Below are positions 42,738 to 52,137 of a stretch of DNA of 64,000 nt, one piece after another. The first letter of the stretch is position 1. The number at the start of each line of letters is the position of its first letter. Origin of the DNA: Phascolarctobacterium_A succinatutens_B (GTDB lineage Bacteria; Bacillota; Negativicutes; Acidaminococcales; Acidaminococcaceae). The DNA is taken from the NCBI RefSeq assembly GCF_958453765.1, contig NZ_CAUDZA010000001.1, positions 124,001 to 188,000 of the forward strand, in the 5' to 3' direction. The notes under the pieces are model-generated. The model saw nothing but the letters and a program-made list of their open reading frames with translations. It was not told where the DNA came from and did not search any database. The translations under genes were made by a program, and so were the position numbers.

Positions 42738-42773
42738 ATACGTATTGTTTTTATACGTGTTAAATGATACAAT
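42738..42773 (+). promoter_or_regulatory. Promoter and possible HicB operator
   Basis: TTGTTT (42745-42750), 17-base spacer, TACAAT (42768-42773). The direct repeat ATACGTAT (42738) and ATACGTGT (42753) straddles the -35, the usual place for antitoxin repression. Confidence 0.5.
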
Positions 42774-42791
42774 TATGAAAGGAGCAATATC

Positions 42792-42986
42792 ATGAAATTT
42801 AAAGAACTGGAAAAGCTACTGAAAAAAGCCGGTTGGACATTATATTCGACCAGAGGCTCCCACTTTTATTACGTACATCCACGCCAGTCTAATAAAGTAA
42901 CTGTTCCTAACCATAAGGGAGATATTCCCATAGGCACAGTTAAAGCTATTTTCAAACAAGCCGGTTTAGATTTTCAGAAAGGGTGA
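42792..42986 (+). CDS. hicA: HicA family mRNA interferase toxin
   Basis: A 64-residue dsRBD-like toxin. Family features are KELEKLLKKAGWTLYSTRGSHFYYVHP with catalytic His24 and the basic end VPNHKGDIPIGTVKAIFKQAGL. It cuts mRNA when not bound by HicB. GAAAGGAG precedes the ATG. The antitoxin gene starts four bases after it. Confidence 0.93.
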   Translation: MKFKELEKLLKKAGWTLYSTRGSHFYYVHPRQSNKVTVPNHKGDIPIGTVKAIFKQAGLDFQKG

Positions 42987-42990
42987 TTTT

Positions 42991-43404
42991 ATGTTATCAA
43001 TGTATCCTGCGTGCTTTTATAAAGAAAAAGACGGACAATACACCGTAATTTTCCCAGACCTTAACCACCTGGCAACCTGTGGTACGGATTTACAAGATGC
43101 TATGAAAATGGCAACAGACTGCCTTGCCGGCTTTCTTTACGAAGCAAAGCTCAGCAATGAAGCTGTTCCGGCACCATCTGAATTAAACACTATTGACGTT
43201 AACGAAGAATATAGCGATTACGCAGAAGCCTTTGTTAATATAGTAAGTGTTGATGTAGAAGCATATGCCAAAGAGCACTTTACCAAAGCAGTCAAAAAAA
43301 CTCTCACCATCCCCAAATGGTTAAATGATGCGGCAATTGCCAAAAAGCTGAACTTCTCCAAAATTTTACAGGATGCTCTCAAGCACGAGCTCAATATCGG
43401 ATAA
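42991..43404 (+). CDS. hicB: HicB family antitoxin
   Basis: A 137-residue protein. The N-terminal partial RNase H-like domain has KEKDGQYTVIFPDLNHLATCGTDLQDAMKMATDCL; the C-terminus is a DNA-binding ribbon-helix-helix (KTLTIPKWLNDAAIAKKLNFSKILQDALKHEL). It binds HicA and probably the upstream repeat. Normal length. Confidence 0.93.
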   Translation: MLSMYPACFYKEKDGQYTVIFPDLNHLATCGTDLQDAMKMATDCLAGFLYEAKLSNEAVPAPSELNTIDVNEEYSDYAEAFVNIVSVDVEAYAKEHFTKAVKKTLTIPKWLNDAAIAKKLNFSKILQDALKHELNIG

Positions 43405-43407
43405 AGC

Positions 43408-43450
43408 AAAAATCACAACCGGTTATATTATTAACCGATTGTGATTTTTT
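43408..43450. terminator. Bidirectional intrinsic terminator
   Basis: Stem AATCACAA.CGGTTA/TTAACCG.TTGTGATT with T runs both ways. Ends hicB and, on the minus strand, aguB. Confidence 0.82.
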
Positions 43451-43466
43451 ATTATAGCTTCAATAT

Positions 43467-44345
43467 TTACTTACCGGCAATTTTGCCGTAGCATTCAGGT
43501 CTGCGATCGCGGAACAGGCCCCAGCTCAGTCTGTCCTCAGCCAAAGCTGCCAAATCATACTCCGCATAAAGAATTTCTTCCTGATCACGCGATGCATCCT
43601 GTACAAGCTCACCGGTACCGTCGGTCATAAAGGAAGAGCCGTAGAACAGCAAGGAGGACTGTTGGCCCGCATTGCCTTCGCAGGGCTCCACAGTTTCCAA
43701 ACCGATGCGGTTTGCGGCTACCACAGGCATCAGATTGGCTGCGCTATGGCCTTGCATAACACGACGCCAATGCGGCATGCTGTCGCAGTCTAAGATAGGC
43801 TCGGAACCGATTGCCGTAGGATAGAACAAAAGCTCTGCTCCGTTCAGCGCCAGGCAGCGTGCTGTCTCAGGGAACCATTGGTCCCAGCAGATACCGATAC
43901 CGACACGGCCATACTTGGTATTGAAAACCGTAAAGCCGCTGTTACCGGGTTTAAAGTAAAATTTTTCCTGATAAAAATGATCGTCAGGAATATGTGTTTT
44001 GCGATAAACGCCTAAAATCTCACCGTCAGCATCAATGCAGGCGATGGAATTATATAATTCGTTGACATCACGCTCAAAAAAGCTGATAGGCAGAACGATA
44101 TTCAGCTCCTTTGCCAAACGCTTGCCCATCTGCACCGCAGGATTTTCTTCCGTAGGCAGTGCATATTGATAGAAATCATAGCGGCGCTGCTGGCAGAAAT
44201 ACGGACGCTCCCACAGCTCCGGCAGCAGAATAATCTGCGCACCGTTCGCTGCAGCTTCGCGCACCAGCGCTTCAGCGTGCTGCAAATTTTCTTCTACGGT
44301 CGGCGCACAGCGCATCTGCACTGCTGCCACCTTTACCTTGCTCAT
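43467..44345 (-). CDS. aguB: N-carbamoylputrescine amidase
   Basis: Nitrilase superfamily enzyme, 292 residues, that turns N-carbamoylputrescine into putrescine, CO2 and ammonia. Catalytic triad visible: Glu in ILLPELWERPYFCQ, Lys in VYRKTHIPDDHFY, and Cys in VGIGICWDQWFPETARCLAL. The ATG at 44345 overlaps the aguA stop (ATGA), so translation is coupled. Last gene of the polyamine operon. Confidence 0.95.
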   Translation of the reverse strand: MSKVKVAAVQMRCAPTVEENLQHAEALVREAAANGAQIILLPELWERPYFCQQRRYDFYQYALPTEENPAVQMGKRLAKELNIVLPISFFERDVNELYNSIACIDADGEILGVYRKTHIPDDHFYQEKFYFKPGNSGFTVFNTKYGRVGIGICWDQWFPETARCLALNGAELLFYPTAIGSEPILDCDSMPHWRRVMQGHSAANLMPVVAANRIGLETVEPCEGNAGQQSSLLFYGSSFMTDGTGELVQDASRDQEEILYAEYDLAALAEDRLSWGLFRDRRPECYGKIAGK

Positions 44346-45475
44346 AAGCACACTCCCTTCGGAATTTGCTGTGTAATGCAGTGAATATTGCCGCCACCGG
44401 TCAAAATTGCCCGCGCCGGTATCTGCACTACCTTACGCTCCGGACAGAGCTTGGCAAGAATTTCCGCCGCCAACGTATCGCTAGCCGCATTCTCACCGCC
44501 AAAGGCAGGCACTACAACACTGTCATTACTGAAATAAAAGTTTACATACGAAGCCGCCAGACGTTCACCTGCCTCGCGCATATCCTCACCCTCGACAAAG
44601 TCGAAGCCTGCTACCTCGTCCTCGGTAATGCACACAGGCACCGCAGGCACGGGCAGCTTATGCACGATGATTTTGCGTCCCTTGGCATCCGTCAGCTGCT
44701 CCAAAGCATCCAGGCTTGCCTTGCTCAAGGCATACTGCGGATCAGCTTCGTTATCTGTCCACGCCAGCACCACCTCACCGGGGCGGATAAAGGCACAGAC
44801 ATTATCTACATGCTCGTTTGTTTCATCGTTATAAATACCGCGCGGAATCCACAAAACCTTTTCCACGCCCAGGTAAGTCTTAAGCTTTTGCTCAATCTGC
44901 TCTTTGGAAAGGTCGGGATTGCGTCCTGCGCTCAGCAGGCAGGCCTCCGTTACGAGTGCCGTGCCCTCGCCGTCACAGTGAATAGAACCGCCCTCCAGCA
45001 CGAAGGGAACAGCATCATACAGGGCAGCACCATAATGCTCGGCAAACTTTTCCGCAAAAGCATCGTCCTGCTCATAATCGGGATACAGGCCGTCTACCTC
45101 GCCGCCCCAGGCATTGAAGCGCCAGTTCACACCGCGCAGCTCACGTCCCTGTGCGCCGTCGCGTACAACAAAAGTCGGGCCGATGTCACGCGCCCAGCTG
45201 TCATCCGTTTCCATAGCAACCAGCTCAACATTGGCGACACCTGCAAGATATTTCTGCGCCACAGCAAAGTGCTTAGCACCGCAGATAACATAAACCTTTT
45301 CGCTCGCCGCAATCGCCTTAATCACAGCCGTAAACGCTTCGCAGGCCGCAACTGCGCCAAAGCTCCAGGAGCCCGGACGCTGCGGCCACACGATAATGCA
45401 GCCGTCATGCGGTTCGTATTCGCCTGGCATGTGAAAGCCGTCAGCAGCGGGAGTAAAGTTTTTCTCTAACATCAT
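44342..45475 (-). CDS. aguA: Agmatine deiminase
   Basis: Converts agmatine to N-carbamoylputrescine. 377 residues. It shows the family start MPGEYEPHDGCIIVWPQRP, DDSWARDIGPTFVV and the catalytic Cys in GGGNIHCITQQIP near the end. The start overlaps the end of the upstream decarboxylase gene by 4 bases. It is the step between SpeA and AguB in the same operon. Confidence 0.96.
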   Translation of the reverse strand: MMLEKNFTPAADGFHMPGEYEPHDGCIIVWPQRPGSWSFGAVAACEAFTAVIKAIAASEKVYVICGAKHFAVAQKYLAGVANVELVAMETDDSWARDIGPTFVVRDGAQGRELRGVNWRFNAWGGEVDGLYPDYEQDDAFAEKFAEHYGAALYDAVPFVLEGGSIHCDGEGTALVTEACLLSAGRNPDLSKEQIEQKLKTYLGVEKVLWIPRGIYNDETNEHVDNVCAFIRPGEVVLAWTDNEADPQYALSKASLDALEQLTDAKGRKIIVHKLPVPAVPVCITEDEVAGFDFVEGEDMREAGERLAASYVNFYFSNDSVVVPAFGGENAASDTLAAEILAKLCPERKVVQIPARAILTGGGNIHCITQQIPKGVCL

Positions 45476-46710
45476 GACAAACGTCCTTTAAAATCTTCAT
45501 AACCGAAACGGCGTACCAGCTCTGTAGTACCGTCCTTGTGCAGCAGCACAATATCAGGCAGCGGAATGCCGTTAAAGGTATTATTTTTAACCATGGAATA
45601 AATCGCCATATCCTCAAAAATCAGCTTATCGCCAACCTTGATTTCCTTGTCAAAGCTGTAATCGCCAATCACGTCACCGGCCAGACAGGTCATCGAGGAT
45701 AAACGGTATTTATATTGCTTTTCGTCAGCCTCATAACCGCCGCGCAGAGGCGGACGGTAAGGCATCTCCAGCACATCAGGCATATGGCAGGCAGCCGAGG
45801 CATCAAGGATAAGAATATCCAGACCGTTATGCACAATATCCAACACCTCGGTCACAAGATAACCGGCATTGAGCGCCACAGCCTCACCGGGCTCCAGATA
45901 TACCTCAACATGATAGGTATTACGAATATATTTTACTAAATCAATCAGCGCTTCCACATCATAATCACTGCGCGTAATATGATGGCCGCCGCCCAGATTC
46001 AACCATTTAAGCTGCTTAAAGTACTTGCTGAACTTCGCTTCGAAAGCCTTCCAGGTAGTCAGCAGATCATCAGCATTCTGCTCACACAGCGTATGGAAAT
46101 GCAGGCCTTCGATTTCCGGCGGCAAAACCTCCGGAAAGTTCGCCAGCGTTACGCCCAGACGTGAGCCATAGGCACATGGGTCATAAATTGCATGCTCACC
46201 CTCCTGCGTCGAGCATTCCGGGTTCACGCGGATACCAACGCTCACACCGGCCTGAGCGCAGACAGCCTTATGCTTTTCAAACTGCGCAAAGCTGTTGAAA
46301 ATGATATGGTCGCAGATTTGCACCAGCTCCTGCATATCCTGCTCCTTAAAAGCAGGTGCAAAAACATGGTTCTCCTTGCCCATCTCCTCATGACCGAGGC
46401 GCGCTTCATAAATGCCGCTTGCCGTCGTGCCTGCCAAATATTCGCCCATCAGCGGATACAGGCGGAACATAGAAAAGCATTTCTGTGCCAGCAGAATATG
46501 CGCACCGCTTTCGCGCTGCACATGCTGCAAAAGACGCAGATTATTCAGCAGCTTAGCCTCATCAACCACATAGCAGGGAGTCGGCAGCGCCTTCAGCGCC
46601 GCCTCCTCACGCTCTGCGCGCAAATTCTTCTGCAAATCAGCCAGACGGGAAGCACCCTCAGCCTTGTCGACAACATATGCCGGCATTACAGTTTTCTTGG
46701 CGTCCGTCAT
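45472..46710 (-). CDS. nspC: Carboxynorspermidine/carboxyspermidine decarboxylase
   Basis: PLP enzyme of the alanine racemase/DAP decarboxylase fold, 412 residues. The PLP lysine lies in ILLAQKCFSMFRLY; the substrate region GLHFHTLCEQNADDL, LNLGGGHHITRSDYD and EPGEAVALNAGYL is typical of NspC. It decarboxylates carboxyspermidine to spermidine. An about 30-residue N-terminal extension (MTDAKKTVMPAYVVDKAEGA) precedes the usual start. One base after the dehydrogenase gene. Confidence 0.93.
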   Translation of the reverse strand: MTDAKKTVMPAYVVDKAEGASRLADLQKNLRAEREEAALKALPTPCYVVDEAKLLNNLRLLQHVQRESGAHILLAQKCFSMFRLYPLMGEYLAGTTASGIYEARLGHEEMGKENHVFAPAFKEQDMQELVQICDHIIFNSFAQFEKHKAVCAQAGVSVGIRVNPECSTQEGEHAIYDPCAYGSRLGVTLANFPEVLPPEIEGLHFHTLCEQNADDLLTTWKAFEAKFSKYFKQLKWLNLGGGHHITRSDYDVEALIDLVKYIRNTYHVEVYLEPGEAVALNAGYLVTEVLDIVHNGLDILILDASAACHMPDVLEMPYRPPLRGGYEADEKQYKYRLSSMTCLAGDVIGDYSFDKEIKVGDKLIFEDMAIYSMVKNNTFNGIPLPDIVLLHKDGTTELVRRFGYEDFKGRLS

Positions 46711-46711
46711 C

Positions 46712-47971
46712 TTATTCTACCGTAGCCGGGTTTTCGTCAACAACCCAAGGCAGGCCGAACTTATTCAGCATATCCATGTACGGATCCGGATCGAATTCTT
46801 CCACATTGAATACGCCTTTGCCCTGCCATTGCTTAGTAATAACCAGAGCAGTACCGATCATTGCAGGAACGCCGGTGGTGTAGCTGATAGCCTGAGAGCC
46901 GACCTCTTTGTAGCATTCCTGATGGTCGCAGATATTATAAATATAAATGGTCTTTTTCTTGCCATCTTTGGTACCGGTGAAGATACAGCCGATGTTGGTT
47001 TTGCCTACGGTGCGAGGACCGAGGGAAGCAGGATCCGGCAGCAGCGCTTTAAGGAACTGAATAGGAACGATTTCCTTGCCTTCATAGTTAATCGGCTTGG
47101 TGGACAGCATGCCAACGTTCTCCAGGCACTTCATATGTGTCAGATAGCTTTGGCCGAAGGTCATGAAGAAGCGGATGCGTTTTACTCCGGGGATATTCTT
47201 CGCCAGAGATTCAATTTCCTCATGGTGCAGCAGATACATATCCTTCATGCCAACCTCAGGGAAATCATACTCGCGTTTAATAGCCATAGCCGGGATTTCT
47301 ACCCAATGGCCGTTTTCCCAATAGGAGCCGGGAGCAGAAACCTCACGCAGATTAATTTCGGGGTTGAAGTTGGTAGCAAACGGATAACCGTGATCGCCGC
47401 CGTTGCAGTCCAGAATATCAATAGTTTCGATTTCATCAAAATAATGCTTCAGTGCATAAGCAGAGAATACACTGGTAACACCGGGGTCAAAGCCGGTGCC
47501 GAGCAGAGCCATGATGCCGGCCTGCTCAAATTTTTCTTTATAAGCCCATTGCCAGGAATAATCGAAGTAAGCAGAGAAGCCCTCTTCCTTGCAGCGCTTG
47601 TCATAAACTGCACGCCATGCAGGATCGTCAATGTTTTCCGGCTCATAGTTAGCGGTATCGATGTAATCAACCTTGCATTCCAGGCAGGCATCCATAATAG
47701 TCAGGTCCTGATAAGGCAGAGCAACATTTAGCACTGCGTCTGGCTGGTAAGCCTTAATCAGCTGTACAAGCTGTTCCTTGCTGTCAGCGTCAACCTGTGC
47801 TGTAGTAATCACAGTAGAGGTCGTGGGCTGCAGCTTTTCTTTAACTGCGTCACATTTGGACTTCGTACGGCTGGCAATACACAGCTCGGTGAAAACATTA
47901 CTGTTTTGGCAGCATTTTGCGATAGCTACGCCGGCAACACCGCCGCAGCCGATTACTAATAATTTACTCAT
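46712..47971 (-). CDS. Carboxynorspermidine/carboxyspermidine synthase (saccharopine dehydrogenase family)
   Basis: A 419-residue NADPH-dependent reductase of the saccharopine dehydrogenase family. The Rossmann start LLVIGCGGVAGVAIAKCC and later LLGTGFDPGVTSVFSAYA are family marks. It condenses putrescine (or diaminopropane) with aspartate semialdehyde and reduces the imine. Linked to NspC directly downstream, so it makes carboxyspermidine here (inferred from the pathway). Confidence 0.93.
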   Translation of the reverse strand: MSKLLVIGCGGVAGVAIAKCCQNSNVFTELCIASRTKSKCDAVKEKLQPTTSTVITTAQVDADSKEQLVQLIKAYQPDAVLNVALPYQDLTIMDACLECKVDYIDTANYEPENIDDPAWRAVYDKRCKEEGFSAYFDYSWQWAYKEKFEQAGIMALLGTGFDPGVTSVFSAYALKHYFDEIETIDILDCNGGDHGYPFATNFNPEINLREVSAPGSYWENGHWVEIPAMAIKREYDFPEVGMKDMYLLHHEEIESLAKNIPGVKRIRFFMTFGQSYLTHMKCLENVGMLSTKPINYEGKEIVPIQFLKALLPDPASLGPRTVGKTNIGCIFTGTKDGKKKTIYIYNICDHQECYKEVGSQAISYTTGVPAMIGTALVITKQWQGKGVFNVEEFDPDPYMDMLNKFGLPWVVDENPATVE

Positions 47972-48006
47972 AATTCAAATCATCTCCTGTTCATAAATTA
48001 AATAAA

Positions 48007-48861
48007 TTATCTCTCTTCTTCCTCAAGCATATCTTCAACATACTTAGGCAGCATAAACGCTCCCTTATGCAGATGCTCGGAATAATACCATGTTTTAATA
48101 CCACGCTCCAGCCACTTCTTGGCATCAAAATCCTTCAGCGGATGATATTTCTTAGAAGCGAAGCCAAACAGCCAGTAGCCGGAAGGACAGGTCGGAATGT
48201 GCGCCTGATATACACGGCTGATGGGAAAGCTGTGGCTGGCCTTGCGGTGCATGGCGCGGCAGGTTTCCTCGTCCTCATCGTAGAAGGGACTGCCATGCTG
48301 ATAAACCATGATGCCGTCCTCTTTGAGCGCACGGAAGCAGTTACCGTAGAATTCCTTGGTAAACAGGCCCGCTGCATGACCTAAGGGATCGATAGCATCG
48401 CTGATAATCAGATCGTATTCATCAACCTTGGTACGCAAAAAGCGCAGACCGTTAGCGTTGAAAACAGTTACGCGCGGGTCATCAAGACCGCAGGCGTTAT
48501 CCGGAAAATAGTCACGGCAGACATCGATAAAAACATGGTCCGTTTCTACTACGTCGATTTCCTCTATTTCATCATAATGCGTCAGCTCGCGCGCTACACC
48601 GCCGTCGCCGCCGCCGATTACCAGTACCTTGCGCACATGCGGATGCACTGCCATAGGCACATGAACAATCATTTCGTCATAAACAAATTCGTCCTTTTCT
48701 GAAAAGACTATGGTACCGTCACAGCTGATAAAGCGGCCGAATTCCTTAGATTCAAAAACGTCTATTCTTTGGAAATCCGTATCCGCACCGAAAAGCTGCT
48801 TTTCGATTTTGATATCCAGCTTCACATCTTCTGTATGATAGTCAGAAAACCATAGCTCCAT
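48007..48861 (-). CDS. speE: Spermidine synthase (aminopropyltransferase)
   Basis: A 284-residue enzyme with the SAM-like fold: VLVIGGGDGGVARELTHY, IDVVETDHVFIDVCRDYFP and ISDAIDPLGHA. It transfers an aminopropyl group from decarboxylated SAM to putrescine. No speD (SAM decarboxylase) is present in this window, so its donor depends on a gene elsewhere. Second gene of the polyamine operon. Confidence 0.93.
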   Translation of the reverse strand: MELWFSDYHTEDVKLDIKIEKQLFGADTDFQRIDVFESKEFGRFISCDGTIVFSEKDEFVYDEMIVHVPMAVHPHVRKVLVIGGGDGGVARELTHYDEIEEIDVVETDHVFIDVCRDYFPDNACGLDDPRVTVFNANGLRFLRTKVDEYDLIISDAIDPLGHAAGLFTKEFYGNCFRALKEDGIMVYQHGSPFYDEDEETCRAMHRKASHSFPISRVYQAHIPTCPSGYWLFGFASKKYHPLKDFDAKKWLERGIKTWYYSEHLHKGAFMLPKYVEDMLEEEER

Positions 48862-48874
48862 TTAATCACGTCCT

Positions 48875-50323
48875 TTATACTAATACATTGATATTATTAA
48901 CATCCGGATCCTCAGGTCCCTGCATTGAGCAACCCTTTTCCTTAGCGTAAATAATATAATCGATAATATCCTTGGTAATAACCTCACCCGGCGCCAAAAT
49001 AGGAATTCCCGGCGGGTAGCACATTACAAACTCACTGCAGATGCGTCCCGCAGTTTCGCGTATAGGCAAAGATTCGTCCTTGGCATAAAAAGCCTTCTGC
49101 GGCGAAACAACAACCTTAGGCGCGATATATTCGGTATTGAGCATTTGCGACGGGTCCTTGGAATACAGGCGCTTGATATCCGCCAAAGCACCTACAAGAC
49201 GTTCAATATCCTGAATACGATCACCGATAGAAATATAAGCAAGAATATTGGCGATATCACCGAACTCAATCTGGATATCATATTCATCGCGCAGCAAATC
49301 ATAAACCTCGATGCCTGCAAGACCAATATCACGCGTATAGACCGAAAGCTTGGTAACATCAAAATCATAAATACTACTGCCGTTTTTCAGCTCGCGTCCG
49401 TAAGCATAAAAGCCGCCGATAGAATTAATTTCCTCGCGGGCATACTCCGCCATCTCCTGCACCTTGCCGAAGGATTCCTCGCCGCGCATATACAGGTTAC
49501 GGCGTGAAATATCCAGGCTGGAAAGCAGAAGATACGAAGCACTGGTAGTCTGCGTCAGATTAATAATCTGGCTTACATACTCCCAGTTAACATTCGGGCC
49601 CGTCAGCAAAAGGCTGCTCTGCGTCAGGCTGCCGCCTGATTTGTGCATGGAAACAGATGCCATGTCAGCACCGGCCGCCATCGCATTAACAGGCATATTT
49701 TTTCCGAAATAAAAATGTGTACCGTGCGCCTCGTCTACCAGGCAGAGCATGTTATGCTCATGCGCCAGCTTGACGATAGAACGCAAATCCGAACAGATAC
49801 CATAATAAGTAGGATTGTTTACGAGCACTGCCGTAGCATCGGGATTTGCCTTAATCGCCTTAGCTACCTCGCCGATCTCCATCCCCAGAGAAATTCCCAG
49901 CTTACTGTCAACCTGCGGATTGATATAAACCGGAATCGCGCCATTAAGTACGAGCGCGTTAATCACACTTTTGTGTACATTGCGCGGCAGGATAATTTTA
50001 TCGCCTGCCTTACAAGAGGACAACACCATGCTTTGCACGGACGAGGTCGTACCCCCTACCATAAAGAATGCGTGTGCCGCACCGAAAGCCTCTGCTGCCA
50101 GCTCCTCTGCGTCACGGATTACCGAAACAGGGTGGCAGAGATTATCAAGAGGCTTCATAGAGTTGACATCCAGGTTTACGCATTTTTCTCCCAGCAGCTC
50201 GCGAAGCTCCGGGTTGCCACGACCGCGCTTATGACCTGGTACATCAAATGGTACAACGCGTTTTTTACGAAAACGCTCCAGTGCCTCGTACACCGGAGCA
50301 GAAGTTTGTGATAAATTTCCCAT
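48875..50323 (-). CDS. speA: Arginine/lysine/ornithine decarboxylase, probably arginine decarboxylase
   Basis: PLP enzyme of the aspartate-aminotransferase fold, short form (482 residues, no wing domain) as in Bacillus SpeA. The PLP Lys is in SMHKSGGSLTQSS. Given aguA and aguB in the same operon, arginine to agmatine is the most likely reaction; lysine or ornithine cannot be excluded from sequence. ATG 50323 follows GGAG; a longer reading from 50410 lacks a signal and would cross the promoter. First gene of the polyamine operon. Confidence 0.9.
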   Translation of the reverse strand: MGNLSQTSAPVYEALERFRKKRVVPFDVPGHKRGRGNPELRELLGEKCVNLDVNSMKPLDNLCHPVSVIRDAEELAAEAFGAAHAFFMVGGTTSSVQSMVLSSCKAGDKIILPRNVHKSVINALVLNGAIPVYINPQVDSKLGISLGMEIGEVAKAIKANPDATAVLVNNPTYYGICSDLRSIVKLAHEHNMLCLVDEAHGTHFYFGKNMPVNAMAAGADMASVSMHKSGGSLTQSSLLLTGPNVNWEYVSQIINLTQTTSASYLLLSSLDISRRNLYMRGEESFGKVQEMAEYAREEINSIGGFYAYGRELKNGSSIYDFDVTKLSVYTRDIGLAGIEVYDLLRDEYDIQIEFGDIANILAYISIGDRIQDIERLVGALADIKRLYSKDPSQMLNTEYIAPKVVVSPQKAFYAKDESLPIRETAGRICSEFVMCYPPGIPILAPGEVITKDIIDYIIYAKEKGCSMQGPEDPDVNNINVLV

Positions 50324-50340
50324 TTTCTTCTCCAAAGCAT

Positions 50341-50377
50341 AAAAAAATAAAAGGACAGATGATATTTTCTTCTGTCC
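50341..50377 (-). terminator. Terminator-like hairpin at the head of speA
   Basis: Stem GGACAGA/TCTGTCC followed on the minus strand by TTTTATTTTTTT, about 20 bases before the speA ATG. It terminates ilvB, but because the speA promoter lies upstream of it, it would also be at the 5' end of the speA transcript and might act as an attenuator. Confidence 0.65.
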
Positions 50378-50381
50378 CTTT

Positions 50382-50410
50382 ATCGTAACATTTTTAACCT
50401 GTTTCAGCAA
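50382..50410 (-). promoter_or_regulatory. Candidate promoter of the polyamine operon
   Basis: TTGCTG (50410-50405), 17-base spacer, TACGAT (50387-50382) on the minus strand; the start would fall at the base of the terminator-like hairpin. Confidence 0.45.
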
Positions 50411-50446
50411 GAGTTTTAAGAGTAACTAAGCAAAATCTTAGCCAAT

Positions 50447-52108
50447 TCAGTTTATCTCATCGTTAGCGAATTTTACAAAATCATTAATTCCCAGTCCCGG
50501 AGCTACCATCGGGAGCACCATATTTTTAGGATTAACGCAAACCTCTATAAGATAAGGCTTCCTGCATTCCCACGCCTTGGCCACTGCCTGAGCCAAAGCC
50601 TCCGGCGTATCCGCATGCTCACCTTCAATTCCGAAGGCAGCAGCATATTTTACAAAGTCAACATAGCCCGGCAGCTCGCAGGCCGTAAAGCGTTTGGCAA
50701 ACTGCACCGTCTGCAGCTGGCGTATCATTCCCAGTCCGCTGTTATTGAACACTATAGCGATAACAGGCACATTATTGCTTGCAATAGTAAAAAGCTCGCT
50801 GCCTGTCATCTTAAAGCCGCCGTCACCGCTTATACTGATGACACGGCTCTGCGGACGCGCCATCTGTGCGCCTAACGCAGCAGGCAGACCGAATCCCATC
50901 GTTCCCAATCCGCCGCTTGTCAGCCACTGGCGGGCAAACTGTATCTTCAAATGCTGCGCTGCCCACATCTGATGCTGGCCTACGTCCGTAGTAATAATAT
51001 AATCCTTGTCCTTGAGCACCGGATTCAATGCTTTAAAAAACTTGGGCGCCTCCTCGTTTCCAAAATCATCGTCCATCCCCGGCCAGGAGTTTATTTTGTC
51101 CCACCACGAGCTCAAATCGTGCGGCTGCGCTGCCTTTTTCAACGCATTCAGCGTTGCCACCATATCTCCAGTGATGCCTATGCCCGAATCAATATTTTTA
51201 TCTACCTCAGCAGGGTCAATATCCAAATGGATAATAAGCTTGTTGGCACTATAGCTGCTGCGCTCGCCCGTAACGCGGTCATTAAAGCGGCTGCCGACAG
51301 CCAAAATCAGGTCAGCTTCCTTAACGGCATTATTGGCACGTTCATGTCCATGCAGGCCTGTCATTCCCAAAAACAGCTGTCGGTAGGCACTAATCGCACC
51401 AAGCCCCATCAACGTGCTGACAACCGGAATATGCAGCTTTTCACACAAATGCATGGCATCATATTCTGCATTGGCATTGATAACGCCACCGCCGACCAGC
51501 ATTACCGGGCGCTGTGCCTTGTTGATAGCCGCTGCGGCCGCTGCCACACGCTCAGCATCAGGCTCCAACGGCTGCAGCTCCGCCAGACTGGCTTCCTCAA
51601 AATCTATCAGCGCCGTCTGCACATCGCGCGGCACGTCTACCAACACCGGTCCCGGGCGTCCTTCACGCGCCAGCTGGAAGGCAAGTCGCAATGTCTGCGC
51701 CAGGTTTTCCGGCTTTTTAACTAAAAAATTATGCTTGGTAATAGGCATTGTAATACCGGTGATATCTACCTCCTGGAACGCGTCATGGCCGATAAGCGCC
51801 CTGTTTACCTGACCTGTAACGGCCACCACCGGTACGGAATCCAAAAATGCCGTTGCCAGGCCTGTGACCAGGTTGGTTGCACCGGGACCTGATGTAGCTA
51901 TACACACGCCCACCTTACCTGAAGCACGCGCAAAGCCGTCTGCCGCATGCGCAGCACCCTGCTCATGCGCCGTTAATATATGTTGTATCGGACTTTGCCG
52001 TAATGCATCATAAAAAGGGAGAATCGCACCCCCGGGATATCCGAAAACCGTTGTTACCCCTTCTTCTGCCAGTATTCTGCACATAATCTCTGCGCCGCTT
52101 AACTGCAT
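50447..52108 (-). CDS. ilvB: Acetolactate synthase large subunit
   Basis: TPP-dependent enzyme of branched-chain amino acid synthesis, 553 residues. It shows YPGGAILPFYDAL, the catalytic Glu region HEQGAAHAADGFARASG, and the TPP-binding motif SGDGGFKMTGSELFT..NN. ATG at 52108 with GGAAGG. It lies 29 bases after ilvN, the small subunit. The gene order is reversed from the usual ilvB-ilvN. Confidence 0.96.
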   Translation of the reverse strand: MQLSGAEIMCRILAEEGVTTVFGYPGGAILPFYDALRQSPIQHILTAHEQGAAHAADGFARASGKVGVCIATSGPGATNLVTGLATAFLDSVPVVAVTGQVNRALIGHDAFQEVDITGITMPITKHNFLVKKPENLAQTLRLAFQLAREGRPGPVLVDVPRDVQTALIDFEEASLAELQPLEPDAERVAAAAAAINKAQRPVMLVGGGVINANAEYDAMHLCEKLHIPVVSTLMGLGAISAYRQLFLGMTGLHGHERANNAVKEADLILAVGSRFNDRVTGERSSYSANKLIIHLDIDPAEVDKNIDSGIGITGDMVATLNALKKAAQPHDLSSWWDKINSWPGMDDDFGNEEAPKFFKALNPVLKDKDYIITTDVGQHQMWAAQHLKIQFARQWLTSGGLGTMGFGLPAALGAQMARPQSRVISISGDGGFKMTGSELFTIASNNVPVIAIVFNNSGLGMIRQLQTVQFAKRFTACELPGYVDFVKYAAAFGIEGEHADTPEALAQAVAKAWECRKPYLIEVCVNPKNMVLPMVAPGLGINDFVKFANDEIN

Positions 52109-52137
52109 ACGCTCACTTCCTTCCGCAAATCTATCTC

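Noticed and set aside
44366..45469. 367-codon plus-strand open frame
   Set aside because: Antisense to agmatine deiminase, whose catalytic motifs are intact.
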